Below, piece by piece: positions 1-6,600 of a DNA stretch of 12,168 nucleotides (position 1 is the first letter of the stretch; the number at the start of each line of letters is the position of its first letter). The DNA comes from Oxalobacteraceae bacterium. GTDB taxonomy: Bacteria > Pseudomonadota > Gammaproteobacteria > Burkholderiales > Burkholderiaceae_D. The notes below the pieces were generated by a model that searched no databases, was not told the DNA's origin, and saw nothing but the letters and a program-made list of their open reading frames with translations. Location of the stretch: the NCBI GenBank assembly GCA_003132085.1, contig PKWO01000385.1, positions 1 to 12,168 on the forward strand, given 5' to 3'. The position numbers were made by a program, and so were the translations under genes.

Positions 1-1347
1 CGGGCTCAAGCTGCCGAGGTCGTCGTCCCAGAGATTGTCATGTTGCCAGATTATGGTCGCCGTTGCCAACAGCAGCAACGGCAATACTGCGTGCCGCCAG
101 CGGTTGCCCGGCGCCAGTTTGAATGGCAGTTGCTCGATCTTGCGGGCGGTGACGGCCGTACCCGCCAGTGCGGGCAGGATGAATTGCGTGGTAATACCGG
201 CTACCGCCACGCCCACCAGCGACAACAGGCCTAGTTGCGACAAGCCGGAAAAACTCGACAGCAGCAGCGCCATCGCGCTGAACACCGTGGTCAGCACCGC
301 CAGCCGCAACGTTGGGCCGATGCGCTGCAGCGCATGCCGAATTGCTTCGCCGCGCGCGGCATGCAGAAATGCGTAGTTGGGATAATCGACCGCCTCGCCG
401 ATCAACGTGGCGCCGAACGCCAGCGTAATGCCATGCACGCCGCCGAATACCAATGACACGGCGGCCACGCCCACCAGCAAGCCGGATGCAGCCGGGATGA
501 AGGCCAGCACGGTCAGGCCGACAGACCGGTAAACCAGTAGCAACACCAGCAACACCAGAATTGCGGCGATGACCGATAGACGCCACGAGTCTTGTTCGAT
601 CATCTGCCGCGATTCGGCGGCGAAGACCGGCGTGCCGGACAGCAGCAGGCGCAACGGTCCGGCGCCCGGCAGTGTCGGTAGTGTTGGCAGCACGGCGTCG
701 AAGTGCTGCCGAATGGCGGTAATGATGTCGTGTTGTTGCACCGCATCCATGCCGGATGCATTGGTTTGGGCAATCAGCAGTGCGCGCCGGCCGTCGGCCG
801 AAAACCAGACGCCGTCGCGCAACGGAATCGTCGAGGTCGGCGTCCAGAGTGCGGCAATCCGTTGCACTTCGCCGGTCGGGTCCATCGGGATCAGCGGTTT
901 TAGCAGCGCACCGGCGGGCGACAGCAGCAAATCGGCGCTGTGTTGCAGCGCGTCTTTCAGCGCCGGCGCGCTGAAGTGTTCGGCGCCGATGCCGGGACTG
1001 AGGAGGTAGCGATAGCGGGTGACAATATCGCGCTCCGCCGCCGGCGCTTCAAGTTCGCCGTTCTGCGCAAAGGCCAGACGCCTATCGTTGCGCAGCGCCT
1101 CGGCCAGCGCGTGGCTGGCGGCCGCCAGGCGTTCTGTGCTGCCGTCCTCAATGCCGATCAGGATCAGGCGCGACGCCGGACCGTCGCGCAATTGGTCCAG
1201 CAGCAATTGCTGGGCGCGGTCGGGAGCGGTCGGCAAGAAGCCGGTCAGGTCGGTGTAAATTCTGGTATGGGCAAACGCAACCCACGCGCTGAACGCCAGC
1301 ACGCCCAGCCACGCTAACACACCAAAACGGCGGCGCAGATCAGTCAT
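1..1347 (-). CDS. MMPL/RND-family exporter of the polyene cluster (partial, C-terminus off window)
   Basis: The first 449 codons of an open frame that runs off the left edge. The start ATG (complement of 1345-1347) lies inside the end of the LolA-like gene and overlaps it by 8 bp. Residues 8-25 form one membrane segment, and residues about 26-255 a large periplasmic domain. A cluster of membrane segments follows (about 257-273, 278-300, 305-320, 346-365, 372-395), and a new one starts near 420. The motif GEAVDYPNY at 318-326 sits where RND/MMPL proteins carry the proton-relay Asp. This layout is half of the usual duplicated RND fold. Family knowledge: COG4258-like exporters occur in aryl polyene clusters and are thought to move the finished aryl-polyene lipid from the inner membrane. 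Substrate is inferred from context only. Last gene of the operon visible here. Confidence 0.9.
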   Translation of the reverse strand, partial: MTDLRRRFGVLAWLGVLAFSAWVAFAHTRIYTDLTGFLPTAPDRAQQLLLDQLRDGPASRLILIGIEDGSTERLAAASHALAEALRNDRRLAFAQNGELEAPAAERDIVTRYRYLLSPGIGAEHFSAPALKDALQHSADLLLSPAGALLKPLIPMDPTGEVQRIAALWTPTSTIPLRDGVWFSADGRRALLIAQTNASGMDAVQQHDIITAIRQHFDAVLPTLPTLPGAGPLRLLLSGTPVFAAESRQMIEQDSWRLSVIAAILVLLVLLLVYRSVGLTVLAFIPAASGLLVGVAAVSLVFGGVHGITLAFGATLIGEAVDYPNYAFLHAARGEAIRHALQRIGPTLRLAVLTTVFSAMALLLSSFSGLSQLGLLSLVGVAVAGITTQFILPALAGTAVTARKIEQLPFKLAPGNRWRHAVLPLLLLATATIIWQHDNLWDDDLGSLSP

Positions 1348-1957
1348 GCTGGATGACCATCACCGAGCGGTCGCCGCCTGTTTCCAGTACGTCGATCAGG
1401 CTCACCCGATTGCCGCTGCCTTCTATACGCATCACTTGCACGCTACGCCGCATGGCGTCTTCGGTGGGCGCCAACGACAGCACCCAGTGCGTCTGCGTGC
1501 CGTCCAGCGTTACCGTAAAATAGCGCTGCAACGCCGGCAAATCTCCGGCCAGCGTTGCGCGTATGCTTTCGACCAGCGCTGCAAGCGCGACATTGTTTTG
1601 CAGCCGCAGGCTGCGTTTTTTTCCGCCGCTGCCGTCTTTCCAGGTCAGTTCGTCGCCATCCACGCTGATTGATTCGTCTTTCGGCAGCAGCACATGCTTT
1701 TCAACATGGTCGGGTCGCCGGTAGCTGAGAACCCCGCTCGATTCCGCCGGCGCCTTCAATAGCGCGATGGTCTTCTTTTCGGTAAAACGGCTTTCATGCG
1801 ATTGCACTTGCGCCAATCCCGCCATTAATTGCGGCAAGTCCCATGATTCGGCGTGCGCCGGCAACGGCGATACGGCGATCAAGCCGGCCAGCAGCGTAGC
1901 CGGGAGCGAACTTAGCAACGAACTTAGCCGAATACGCAGCGGATAGATTTTATTCAT
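1340..1957 (-). CDS. LolA-like periplasmic carrier protein (polyene cluster)
   Basis: A 205-residue protein starting at the ATG at 1957. The longer open frame upstream lies inside the acyltransferase gene and is rejected, because residue 1 here begins a convincing signal peptide. That peptide has a basic start (MNKIYPLRIR), a hydrophobic stretch at 11-33, and a likely signal peptidase I site after AHA (residue 36). The mature part has the LolA-type pattern RFTEKK near 56, then SSGVLSYRRPDHVEKH, consistent with a half-barrel that binds acyl chains. Family knowledge: LolA/COG2834 relatives in aryl polyene clusters are proposed to carry the lipid-linked product across the periplasm. That role is inferred here. 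It overlaps the acyltransferase stop by 8 bp (ATGAATAA) and the exporter start by 8 bp (ATGACTGA), so translational coupling is likely on both sides. Confidence 0.85.
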   Translation of the reverse strand: MNKIYPLRIRLSSLLSSLPATLLAGLIAVSPLPAHAESWDLPQLMAGLAQVQSHESRFTEKKTIALLKAPAESSGVLSYRRPDHVEKHVLLPKDESISVDGDELTWKDGSGGKKRSLRLQNNVALAALVESIRATLAGDLPALQRYFTVTLDGTQTHWVLSLAPTEDAMRRSVQVMRIEGSGNRVSLIDVLETGGDRSVMVIQHD

Positions 1958-2843
1958 TCCAGTAGCGATAAAAATTGAACCAGTTGTACGGCGCCAGCCG
2001 GCAATAGTGTTCGAGCCGGTCCGCATAGCGTTGCGCCCATTCATTGATGCGGGCCGCGCGCAGCTTGCGCTCCACCGCGGGGCTGGCTTCGAATAATTCA
2101 AAATGCAAATCATACCGTTTGCCGCCCCGGTACAAGCCGAAAAACAGGATCACCGGCACGTCGAGTATTGCGGCTACCGCCAGCGGCCCTTGGGGCAACG
2201 TGATCTTGTCGCCAAGAAAATCGCAAATTACCCGCTTGTCGCTGGTGAAGGTGCGATCGCCCAGCATGCCGACGATTTCCTTGCGTTCAATGCACTCATG
2301 TACCTTCAGCAGCGTATCCGGCCGGCCCATCGCGATAATGGTCGGCTTGATTGCCGGATTCAGCGCATTCAAGATGCTGTTCAGCTTATTGGCATGGTTC
2401 TCATGCATCAATACGTTGATTGGCAGCGATTGCTTGACCATGCCCAGCGTGCGCAATACTTCGAAGCTACCCAGATGCGACCCCATCAGGATACAGCCGC
2501 GCCCGCGCATGTAGGCTTCGACTTCGTGGTAGCCGTGCACGCGGACGTCGAAATATTGATATTGCCCGCTCAGCATGTACAACCGATCGTGGATGGTGCT
2601 GGCAAACGTGTGATAGTGGCGCAACACATCGTGCCAGCGCGGTGGGCGCGGCAGCACGCGGCGTAGATAGTCGATCGAGCTGCGCCGCGCTTCAAATGAA
2701 AATAAAATGAAATAGATGCAGATGGGGAGCAGGAACACGCGCCCGAATGTGCGTCCGAAACGGAGCGTCACCCAAGTCAACGCCTTCATCGCCAACAGGC
2801 TGCCGCGCTCCGACTGGTCGAGCCAATTTTTATTCTTGCGCAT
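1950..2843 (-). CDS. LpxL/HtrB-like acyltransferase (polyene cluster)
   Basis: A 297-residue protein starting at the ATG at 2843, which overlaps the end of the ligase gene by 14 bp. An upstream extension is open but lies wholly within the ligase coding sequence. One hydrophobic segment at about 36-50 would anchor it in the inner membrane. Family signatures are visible: the HX4E catalytic motif (His123, Glu128 in SHLGSFE), GDR at 195-197, LPQGP at 216-220, and a C-terminal APYNWFNFYRYW block typical of LpxL-type lipid acyltransferases. Family knowledge: these enzymes move acyl chains from ACP to a lipid acceptor. In polyene clusters a relative is believed to attach the polyene or a fatty acid to the membrane anchor. 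The lysophospholipid acyltransferase fold is secure; the exact acceptor is unknown. Confidence 0.88.
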   Translation of the reverse strand: MRKNKNWLDQSERGSLLAMKALTWVTLRFGRTFGRVFLLPICIYFILFSFEARRSSIDYLRRVLPRPPRWHDVLRHYHTFASTIHDRLYMLSGQYQYFDVRVHGYHEVEAYMRGRGCILMGSHLGSFEVLRTLGMVKQSLPINVLMHENHANKLNSILNALNPAIKPTIIAMGRPDTLLKVHECIERKEIVGMLGDRTFTSDKRVICDFLGDKITLPQGPLAVAAILDVPVILFFGLYRGGKRYDLHFELFEASPAVERKLRAARINEWAQRYADRLEHYCRLAPYNWFNFYRYWNE

Positions 2844-4506
2844 GTTTTGCCTCGCATCGCAGCAATCCGCTCGCAATGATGGTTTGCTCGTGCCGAATCG
2901 CGAATTTGATTGAAGTCGGCGACACTTGGTCCAGGTTGATCGCGTAGGCCTGACCGGGCCGCAGCGGGGCGTGAAATTTGGCTTGCGTGATGCCGGCAAT
3001 TTGATGGCGGCGAGCGGCAAGCCGGATCACTTCGCTCAGTAGCAATACCCCCGGCACGATCGGATTGCCCGGGAAATGGCCGTCCAGCGCCGGATGATCG
3101 GCGGCGATCACGCCGTTCAAGTAATTTACGGAAACCTGTTCCGCTTGCGCCGCCGACGTGGCCGCGAGTTTTTCCAGCGCGGCGCGCGGCAATTTACCGT
3201 TGCCGTCACGCGGCAGCCGCACCACTTTCCACAGCGGACGCGGGATGAACACCGAATCGATCCGTTTGCGCAATGCGGCGATGATGTCGCGCGTGCTCAA
3301 TAGCGGCGCCACCGCAAACGCCGTCAGCCGCTGATCGTCGCGATTGTCGCGGTCGTCGCGGTTGTCGCCGCTGGGCGAATCCGGGCGGTAAAAACTGCCG
3401 TCGACGACGCCGTCAATTGCCAGCAATTCCGCGTTCAATGCAGCCAGCGAGGTACGCTTGCCGGCAATCTTGATCATGTCGCCGGTCCGGCCAAGCACGC
3501 TGAAGCGTTCCGGGGTGCGCATCTCGATGCTGTCGGTGAGCGCAAGCGCCTGGACGACGCGCGCGCCGTGAAGCCAGCTTTGCGCGCCCTCGGAGCGCAA
3601 CTGAAAGTCCGGGCACAGTTGCCATTCCAGGTCGTCGGCCGGACGCCGGGTCGCCGTGATGCCGGCTTCGGTACAGCCGTAAATTTCATACAACGGGCAA
3701 TGTAACATTTGCTCGGCCGCATAGGCGGTGGTTTGGTCGAGCGGCATGGTAGCCGAAATCGCCCCGGCGATGCCGGTCACGGCAATGCCTTCGGTCAGAC
3801 AGGCGCGCAGATGTACTGGAGTGGTCATCAACCATATCGGCGCACATGCGGTGCGTACCGTTTGTTCAATATCCGCCGGCAACAGCGGTCGTTCATGGTG
3901 AATGGTGCAACCCCATTGTAGTGGAAATACGATCGTGCTTTCCAGGCCGAACATGTGCTGCGGCGGTACGGTGCCAATGACGCAGGAACCGGGCGCCACG
4001 CCAAATGCGCGCTGCAGTTGGTCCGCCCCTTGCACCAGCATGCCCCAGGTTTTGCAATGCGCGGTCGGTTGTCCGCTGCTGCCGGAGGTAAACAGGACGA
4101 TCGCGGCCTGGTCAGCCGGGATTTCGGGGATGGACAGGCGTGACGGCGCGGCGTCGGCGACGGCGGTTTCGGCCAAGAAGCTTTGCAGCGTGGCTTGAAG
4201 CAATTGATCGGTTACCACATGGCTGTCGCCAAAATCGCCTTGAACCCGGGCGATGGCGTCGACCGCGCGGCTGGCCGGCGTCAGCGTAAGCCGACGCGCA
4301 ATCAACGCGGCCGCGAAGGCCAGCAAGAAATGATAGCGATCCTCGCACAGATTGATCACATGCCGGCAGTCGGGCAAGCCGGCGGCGAGTTTGCCCGCGA
4401 GCGTGATGAATTGCTGCGGACTGACCGCTTGATCAACCCATGCCAGCGGAGTTCCGGGCGCGAAATGCCGAATCAGAGGCAAGGTTTTCGACGGCGCGGC
4501 GGTCAT
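2830..4506 (-). CDS. Acyl-activating ligase fused to a FabA/FabZ-like hotdog domain
   Basis: A 558-residue two-domain protein. The adenylating domain (about 1-450) shows a P-loop variant TSGSSGQPTAHCKTW (140-154), YEIYGCTEAG (273-282), GRTGDMIKIAGK (339-350) and the C-terminal lysine motif NGKLPR (Lys438). The hotdog domain (about 460-558) carries GHFPGNPIVPGVLLLSE, the dehydratase signature, with His477. At the place of the acidic catalytic residue (14 after His in FabZ and FabA) there is Ser491, with Glu492 one later. Family knowledge: polyene clusters use an AMP ligase to load an aromatic starter acid on an ACP, and a separate dehydratase to make the double bonds. Here the two are joined. 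The substrate is inferred. A 9-bp tandem repeat encodes an Asp/Arg-rich insert at about 379-391. The start ATG overlaps the upstream membrane gene stop (ATGA). Confidence 0.88.
   Translation of the reverse strand: MTAAPSKTLPLIRHFAPGTPLAWVDQAVSPQQFITLAGKLAAGLPDCRHVINLCEDRYHFLLAFAAALIARRLTLTPASRAVDAIARVQGDFGDSHVVTDQLLQATLQSFLAETAVADAAPSRLSIPEIPADQAAIVLFTSGSSGQPTAHCKTWGMLVQGADQLQRAFGVAPGSCVIGTVPPQHMFGLESTIVFPLQWGCTIHHERPLLPADIEQTVRTACAPIWLMTTPVHLRACLTEGIAVTGIAGAISATMPLDQTTAYAAEQMLHCPLYEIYGCTEAGITATRRPADDLEWQLCPDFQLRSEGAQSWLHGARVVQALALTDSIEMRTPERFSVLGRTGDMIKIAGKRTSLAALNAELLAIDGVVDGSFYRPDSPSGDNRDDRDNRDDQRLTAFAVAPLLSTRDIIAALRKRIDSVFIPRPLWKVVRLPRDGNGKLPRAALEKLAATSAAQAEQVSVNYLNGVIAADHPALDGHFPGNPIVPGVLLLSEVIRLAARRHQIAGITQAKFHAPLRPGQAYAINLDQVSPTSIKFAIRHEQTIIASGLLRCEAKHAQE
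3334..3369. repeat. 9-bp tandem minisatellite inside the ligase gene
   Basis: Four contiguous 9-base units are visible on the plus strand: ATCGTCGCG, ATTGTCGCG, GTCGTCGCG, GTTGTCGCC. On the coding strand they give an Asp/Asn/Arg-rich run (DNRDDRDNRDD, ligase residues about 381-391). The run lies in a surface-loop position between the GRTGD and NGK motifs. Unit number can change without breaking the frame. Confidence 0.8.
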
Positions 4507-5027
4507 CGGCCATGCATCCAGATCGGGCCGGATTTAATCAGGAACCATATGAGCTGAAACGGCTGGGCGTGCGGATAATGCGCAAAACGCACACGTCGGA
4601 ACATATATTCACCTAAAAACAGCGCGGCCATCAACGCATAGCCGATGAGGCCTGTGAAGAGAGCCCACCATGTGACCATGCCGGAACCCGCGAGCAGGGT
4701 GGAAATGAGTGCCATCGCGATGAACAGGCCACTCCAGATTTTGGTGAGCGTACGCGTATAGTGGAGCAAGTCCGGCGGCAATGCCGCGTTCGGCTGACGG
4801 CTTAGCGATGCTTGCTCGATGCGGGCGAAGGTGCTGATCATCGGTTCCCGGCCGGCTCGCAGCGTGCGGCCGAAAATCCAGGCCAGCAACGCATTCAGCA
4901 CCGAAGGCGGCAGCATCAGCATGAGGGCGGGCAGCGTGTGCCAGCGCGGCAGCACCCAGTGCGCCAGCAACGGATATGACAAAACCAGCCCAGTGGCGAT
5001 GAGCTTCAGAAACGTCTTGATCGGCAT
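4503..5027 (-). CDS. COG4648-like inner-membrane protein of the polyene cluster
   Basis: A 174-residue membrane protein with about four hydrophobic helices (roughly 8-24, 33-52, 97-113, 117-139) and a final weaker one near 157-165. Conserved-looking stretches EPMISTFARIEQASL (61-75) and YTRTLTKIW (90-98) match my recollection of the COG4648 family, which sits between the ACP and the AMP ligase genes in aryl polyene operons. No biochemical role is established for this family as far as I know. A part in holding the synthase at the membrane is only a guess. It lies 24 bp after the ACP gene and shares ATGA with the ligase gene. No clear Shine-Dalgarno sequence precedes the start at 5027. A small GC-rich dyad (5038-5049) lies in the gap. 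Confidence 0.8.
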   Translation of the reverse strand: MPIKTFLKLIATGLVLSYPLLAHWVLPRWHTLPALMLMLPPSVLNALLAWIFGRTLRAGREPMISTFARIEQASLSRQPNAALPPDLLHYTRTLTKIWSGLFIAMALISTLLAGSGMVTWWALFTGLIGYALMAALFLGEYMFRRVRFAHYPHAQPFQLIWFLIKSGPIWMHGR

Positions 5028-5037
5028 CGGCTATACA

Positions 5038-5049
5038 GCGGCAAGCCGC
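5038..5049. repeat. Small GC-rich dyad between ACP and membrane-protein genes
   Basis: GCGGC-AA-GCCGC is a perfect inverted repeat, foldable as a 4-bp stem with a 4-base loop. It lies in the 24-bp gap after the ACP gene. It has no T-run, so it is not a terminator. It could slow or protect the transcript after the ACP gene, but this is speculative. Confidence 0.25.
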
Positions 5050-5051
5050 GC

Positions 5052-5315
5052 CTATTTGATGCGTTCTTGGTTGATGTGCTGTGCCAAGGCAGCCAAAGAA
5101 GAGAAAATCTGCTTATTGTTTTCGTTGTCCGAACGCAATTTCACACCATACTTTTTTGAGACGGTGAGGGCAATTTCCAGTACATCCAATGAATCGAGGC
5201 CGAGATCGTCGACCAAGGATTGCGTCGGGTCGATATCTTCGGGCTTTATTTCCAGATTCAGTACCTGTACCACCATCTCCGCCAATTCCGCTTCGATTGT
5301 CTGTTGTTCAGTCAT
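5052..5315 (-). CDS. Acyl carrier protein (polyene cluster)
   Basis: An 87-residue acyl carrier protein. The phosphopantetheine site is clear: DDLGLDSLDVLEIA with Ser42 as the attachment residue, followed by the acidic helix. Length and acidic character fit a stand-alone type II ACP. The lysine-containing helix III region (KKYGVKLRSDNENNKQIFSS) differs from the housekeeping fatty-acid ACP, which suggests a dedicated carrier for a secondary-metabolite pathway. It is the first gene of the minus-strand operon and sits directly downstream of the divergent intergenic region. Aryl polyene clusters I know of usually have two adjacent ACP genes; only one is present here. The ribosome-binding site is weak (no GGAG-like run within 12 bp of the ATG). 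Confidence 0.92.
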   Translation of the reverse strand: MTEQQTIEAELAEMVVQVLNLEIKPEDIDPTQSLVDDLGLDSLDVLEIALTVSKKYGVKLRSDNENNKQIFSSLAALAQHINQERIK

Positions 5316-5473
5316 TGTTTTGCTGTAGAGATCGAATAATCTGCCCGAATACAGGCGATTATCATCAGGTCATTCGGAGGTCTTCGGTTCAGGAGCACCG
5401 ACAATTTGAACTTCCCGTCGGCTAATGTCTGTATTGTGATGAATTTTAGCGCTGCCGTCTATGCCCGAGTCGA

Positions 5474-5507
5474 ATTGACCTTCCGAATTGGCGACTTGCC
5501 GGTCAAT
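5474..5507. promoter_or_regulatory. Candidate operator: inverted repeat in the divergent region
   Basis: ATTGACC at 5474-5480 and its exact reverse complement GGTCAAT at 5501-5507 are separated by 20 bases. Overlapping the left arm, CGAATTGRC occurs twice in the same orientation (5471-5479 and 5484-5492), 13 bp apart. The element lies between the ACP gene (minus) and the deacetylase gene (plus), where a shared regulator of both units would bind. No specific regulator family can be named from the sequence. The rest of 5316-5580 shows no convincing -35/-10 pair in either direction. Confidence 0.4.
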
Positions 5508-5580
5508 ATCCGCGAAATGCTGCTACGATGGAATACATTCAGCTATGTTGGACGCCCGTGCCGGCAGTCTTCCCTGCTGC

Positions 5581-6552
5581 ATGATTCCGCTTTTTCTCCA
5601 CTATCGGTATCGCCACATGCGCCACATGCGCCACATTTCCATTCGGTTCCGTTTTTTTGGCAAGATACGGATAATCGTAACTTTTTTGACAACAATCGGA
5701 CTTGTTTTCAGCACATTAAGCTGCTCGGGGCCGCCTTTGCGCGATCCGGTTGGCGCGGCGGATGCGGGCAAGACCCAGGTTCCGATCCGTTTCCTGCTTA
5801 GTTTCGACGACGGGCCGGCTGCTTCCGGACCTGCCGGCCCGACGCTGTCGATCCTGGACGACCTGGCTCATAATTCGCTGCAACCAGGCATCACGGCAGT
5901 TTTCTTTCTGCAAACCCGCGCTGCCGGGGCAGGTGGATCGGCGTTGGGCCGGCAAATCATGCAGCGCGAGTATGACGCTGGACATGTGCTGGGTTTTCAC
6001 ACCGCCACTGCCCGGCATTCGAATCATCGTTACCTTGATCCGGCGGTATTCGAACAGTCTTTAAGCGACGGCGTTGCCGATATCGGCAGCATCACCGGCA
6101 CGGCGCCGGCACTCGTGCGGCCCCCGTTCTGGAGCTACGATCGGCGCACGTTTGCCGCGTATCAGGCGCATGGATTGCATGTAGTGCTGACCGACTTGAG
6201 CGCAAACGACGGCAAGATATGGGGCGTCAATTTCAGTTTGAGAAGACGTTCCAGCATGTTGCACCAGCTCGGCGACGTGCGTGAGCAGATTGCGGTGGGC
6301 GCGCTGCCGGTAATCGATGGCAATATTCCTGTCATCGTTACCTTTCACGATATTAATCGCTACACCGCTAGACATATGCAGGAATATTTGCGGATACTGA
6401 TGGATAGCGCGCGCGAACTAGGCATGCCCACTGCCGCCAAGCCTTTTTACGATGATCGCGCGGAGTTGGAACGCGCTGCGATCGGGCGGTCGGTTGGCAG
6501 TGCTTCGCAACCGGTCCATTTGCCCGGGCTTTGGAACTGGATATGGAATTAG
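5581..6552 (+). CDS. Exported polysaccharide-deacetylase-like protein (NodB fold)
   Basis: 323 residues from the ATG at 5581. The start is uncertain: in-frame ATGs also occur at 5545, 5617 and 5626, a TTG lies at 5488, and none has a good Shine-Dalgarno. The ATGs at 5617 and 5626 lie in a 9-bp repeat (HMRHMRH). A signal anchor or signal peptide (hydrophobic IIVTFLTTIGLVF) ends near LSCSGPP. The Cys is not in a canonical lipobox, so lipoprotein status is open. Catalytic-fold motifs are present: SFDDGP (Asp76, Asp77), RPPFW (180-184) and TFHDI (His256). Motif 2 reads HTATARHSNH (140-149), so the usual H-x3-H metal pair is replaced by H-x5-H or H-x8-H spacing. Family knowledge: these enzymes remove acyl groups from amide- or ester-linked substrates in a metal-dependent way. 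A relative near pigment clusters may act on the polyene lipid or on the envelope; the substrate is unknown. Confidence 0.8.
   Translation: MIPLFLHYRYRHMRHMRHISIRFRFFGKIRIIVTFLTTIGLVFSTLSCSGPPLRDPVGAADAGKTQVPIRFLLSFDDGPAASGPAGPTLSILDDLAHNSLQPGITAVFFLQTRAAGAGGSALGRQIMQREYDAGHVLGFHTATARHSNHRYLDPAVFEQSLSDGVADIGSITGTAPALVRPPFWSYDRRTFAAYQAHGLHVVLTDLSANDGKIWGVNFSLRRRSSMLHQLGDVREQIAVGALPVIDGNIPVIVTFHDINRYTARHMQEYLRILMDSARELGMPTAAKPFYDDRAELERAAIGRSVGSASQPVHLPGLWNWIWN
5612..5635 (+). repeat. 9-bp tandem repeat spanning candidate start codons
   Basis: GCCACATGC occurs twice in tandem (5612-5620, 5621-5629), followed by a partial third copy, GCCACA. In the deacetylase frame it encodes HMRHMRH. Each full copy supplies an ATG that could serve as start codon. 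Gain or loss of a unit would keep the frame. Confidence 0.55.
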
Positions 6553-6591
6553 GGCTACACTTCTGCCTTAGGTCGCCGGGCGAACATCAAT

Positions 6592-6596
6592 GAGGT
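6592..6596 (+). promoter_or_regulatory. Ribosome-binding site of the flavin enzyme gene
   Basis: GAGGT lies 4 bases before the ATG at 6601. It is the clearest Shine-Dalgarno on this strand and fixes the start of the halogenase-like gene. Confidence 0.6.
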
Positions 6597-6600
6597 CGAC

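Noticed and set aside
38..586. Minus-strand open frame overlapping the exporter gene
   Set aside because: It is a different frame from the exporter, which reads continuously from 1347 to the window edge with membrane segments and the DY motif.
5316..5410. Sigma-70 promoter for the ACP gene
   Set aside because: GATAAT is present on the minus strand (5363-5358), but no acceptable -35 lies 16-18 bp upstream, so I do not call it.
5406..5801. Plus-strand open frame of 131 codons before and into the deacetylase gene
   Set aside because: It runs out of frame through the signal peptide of the deacetylase-like gene and shows no motif.
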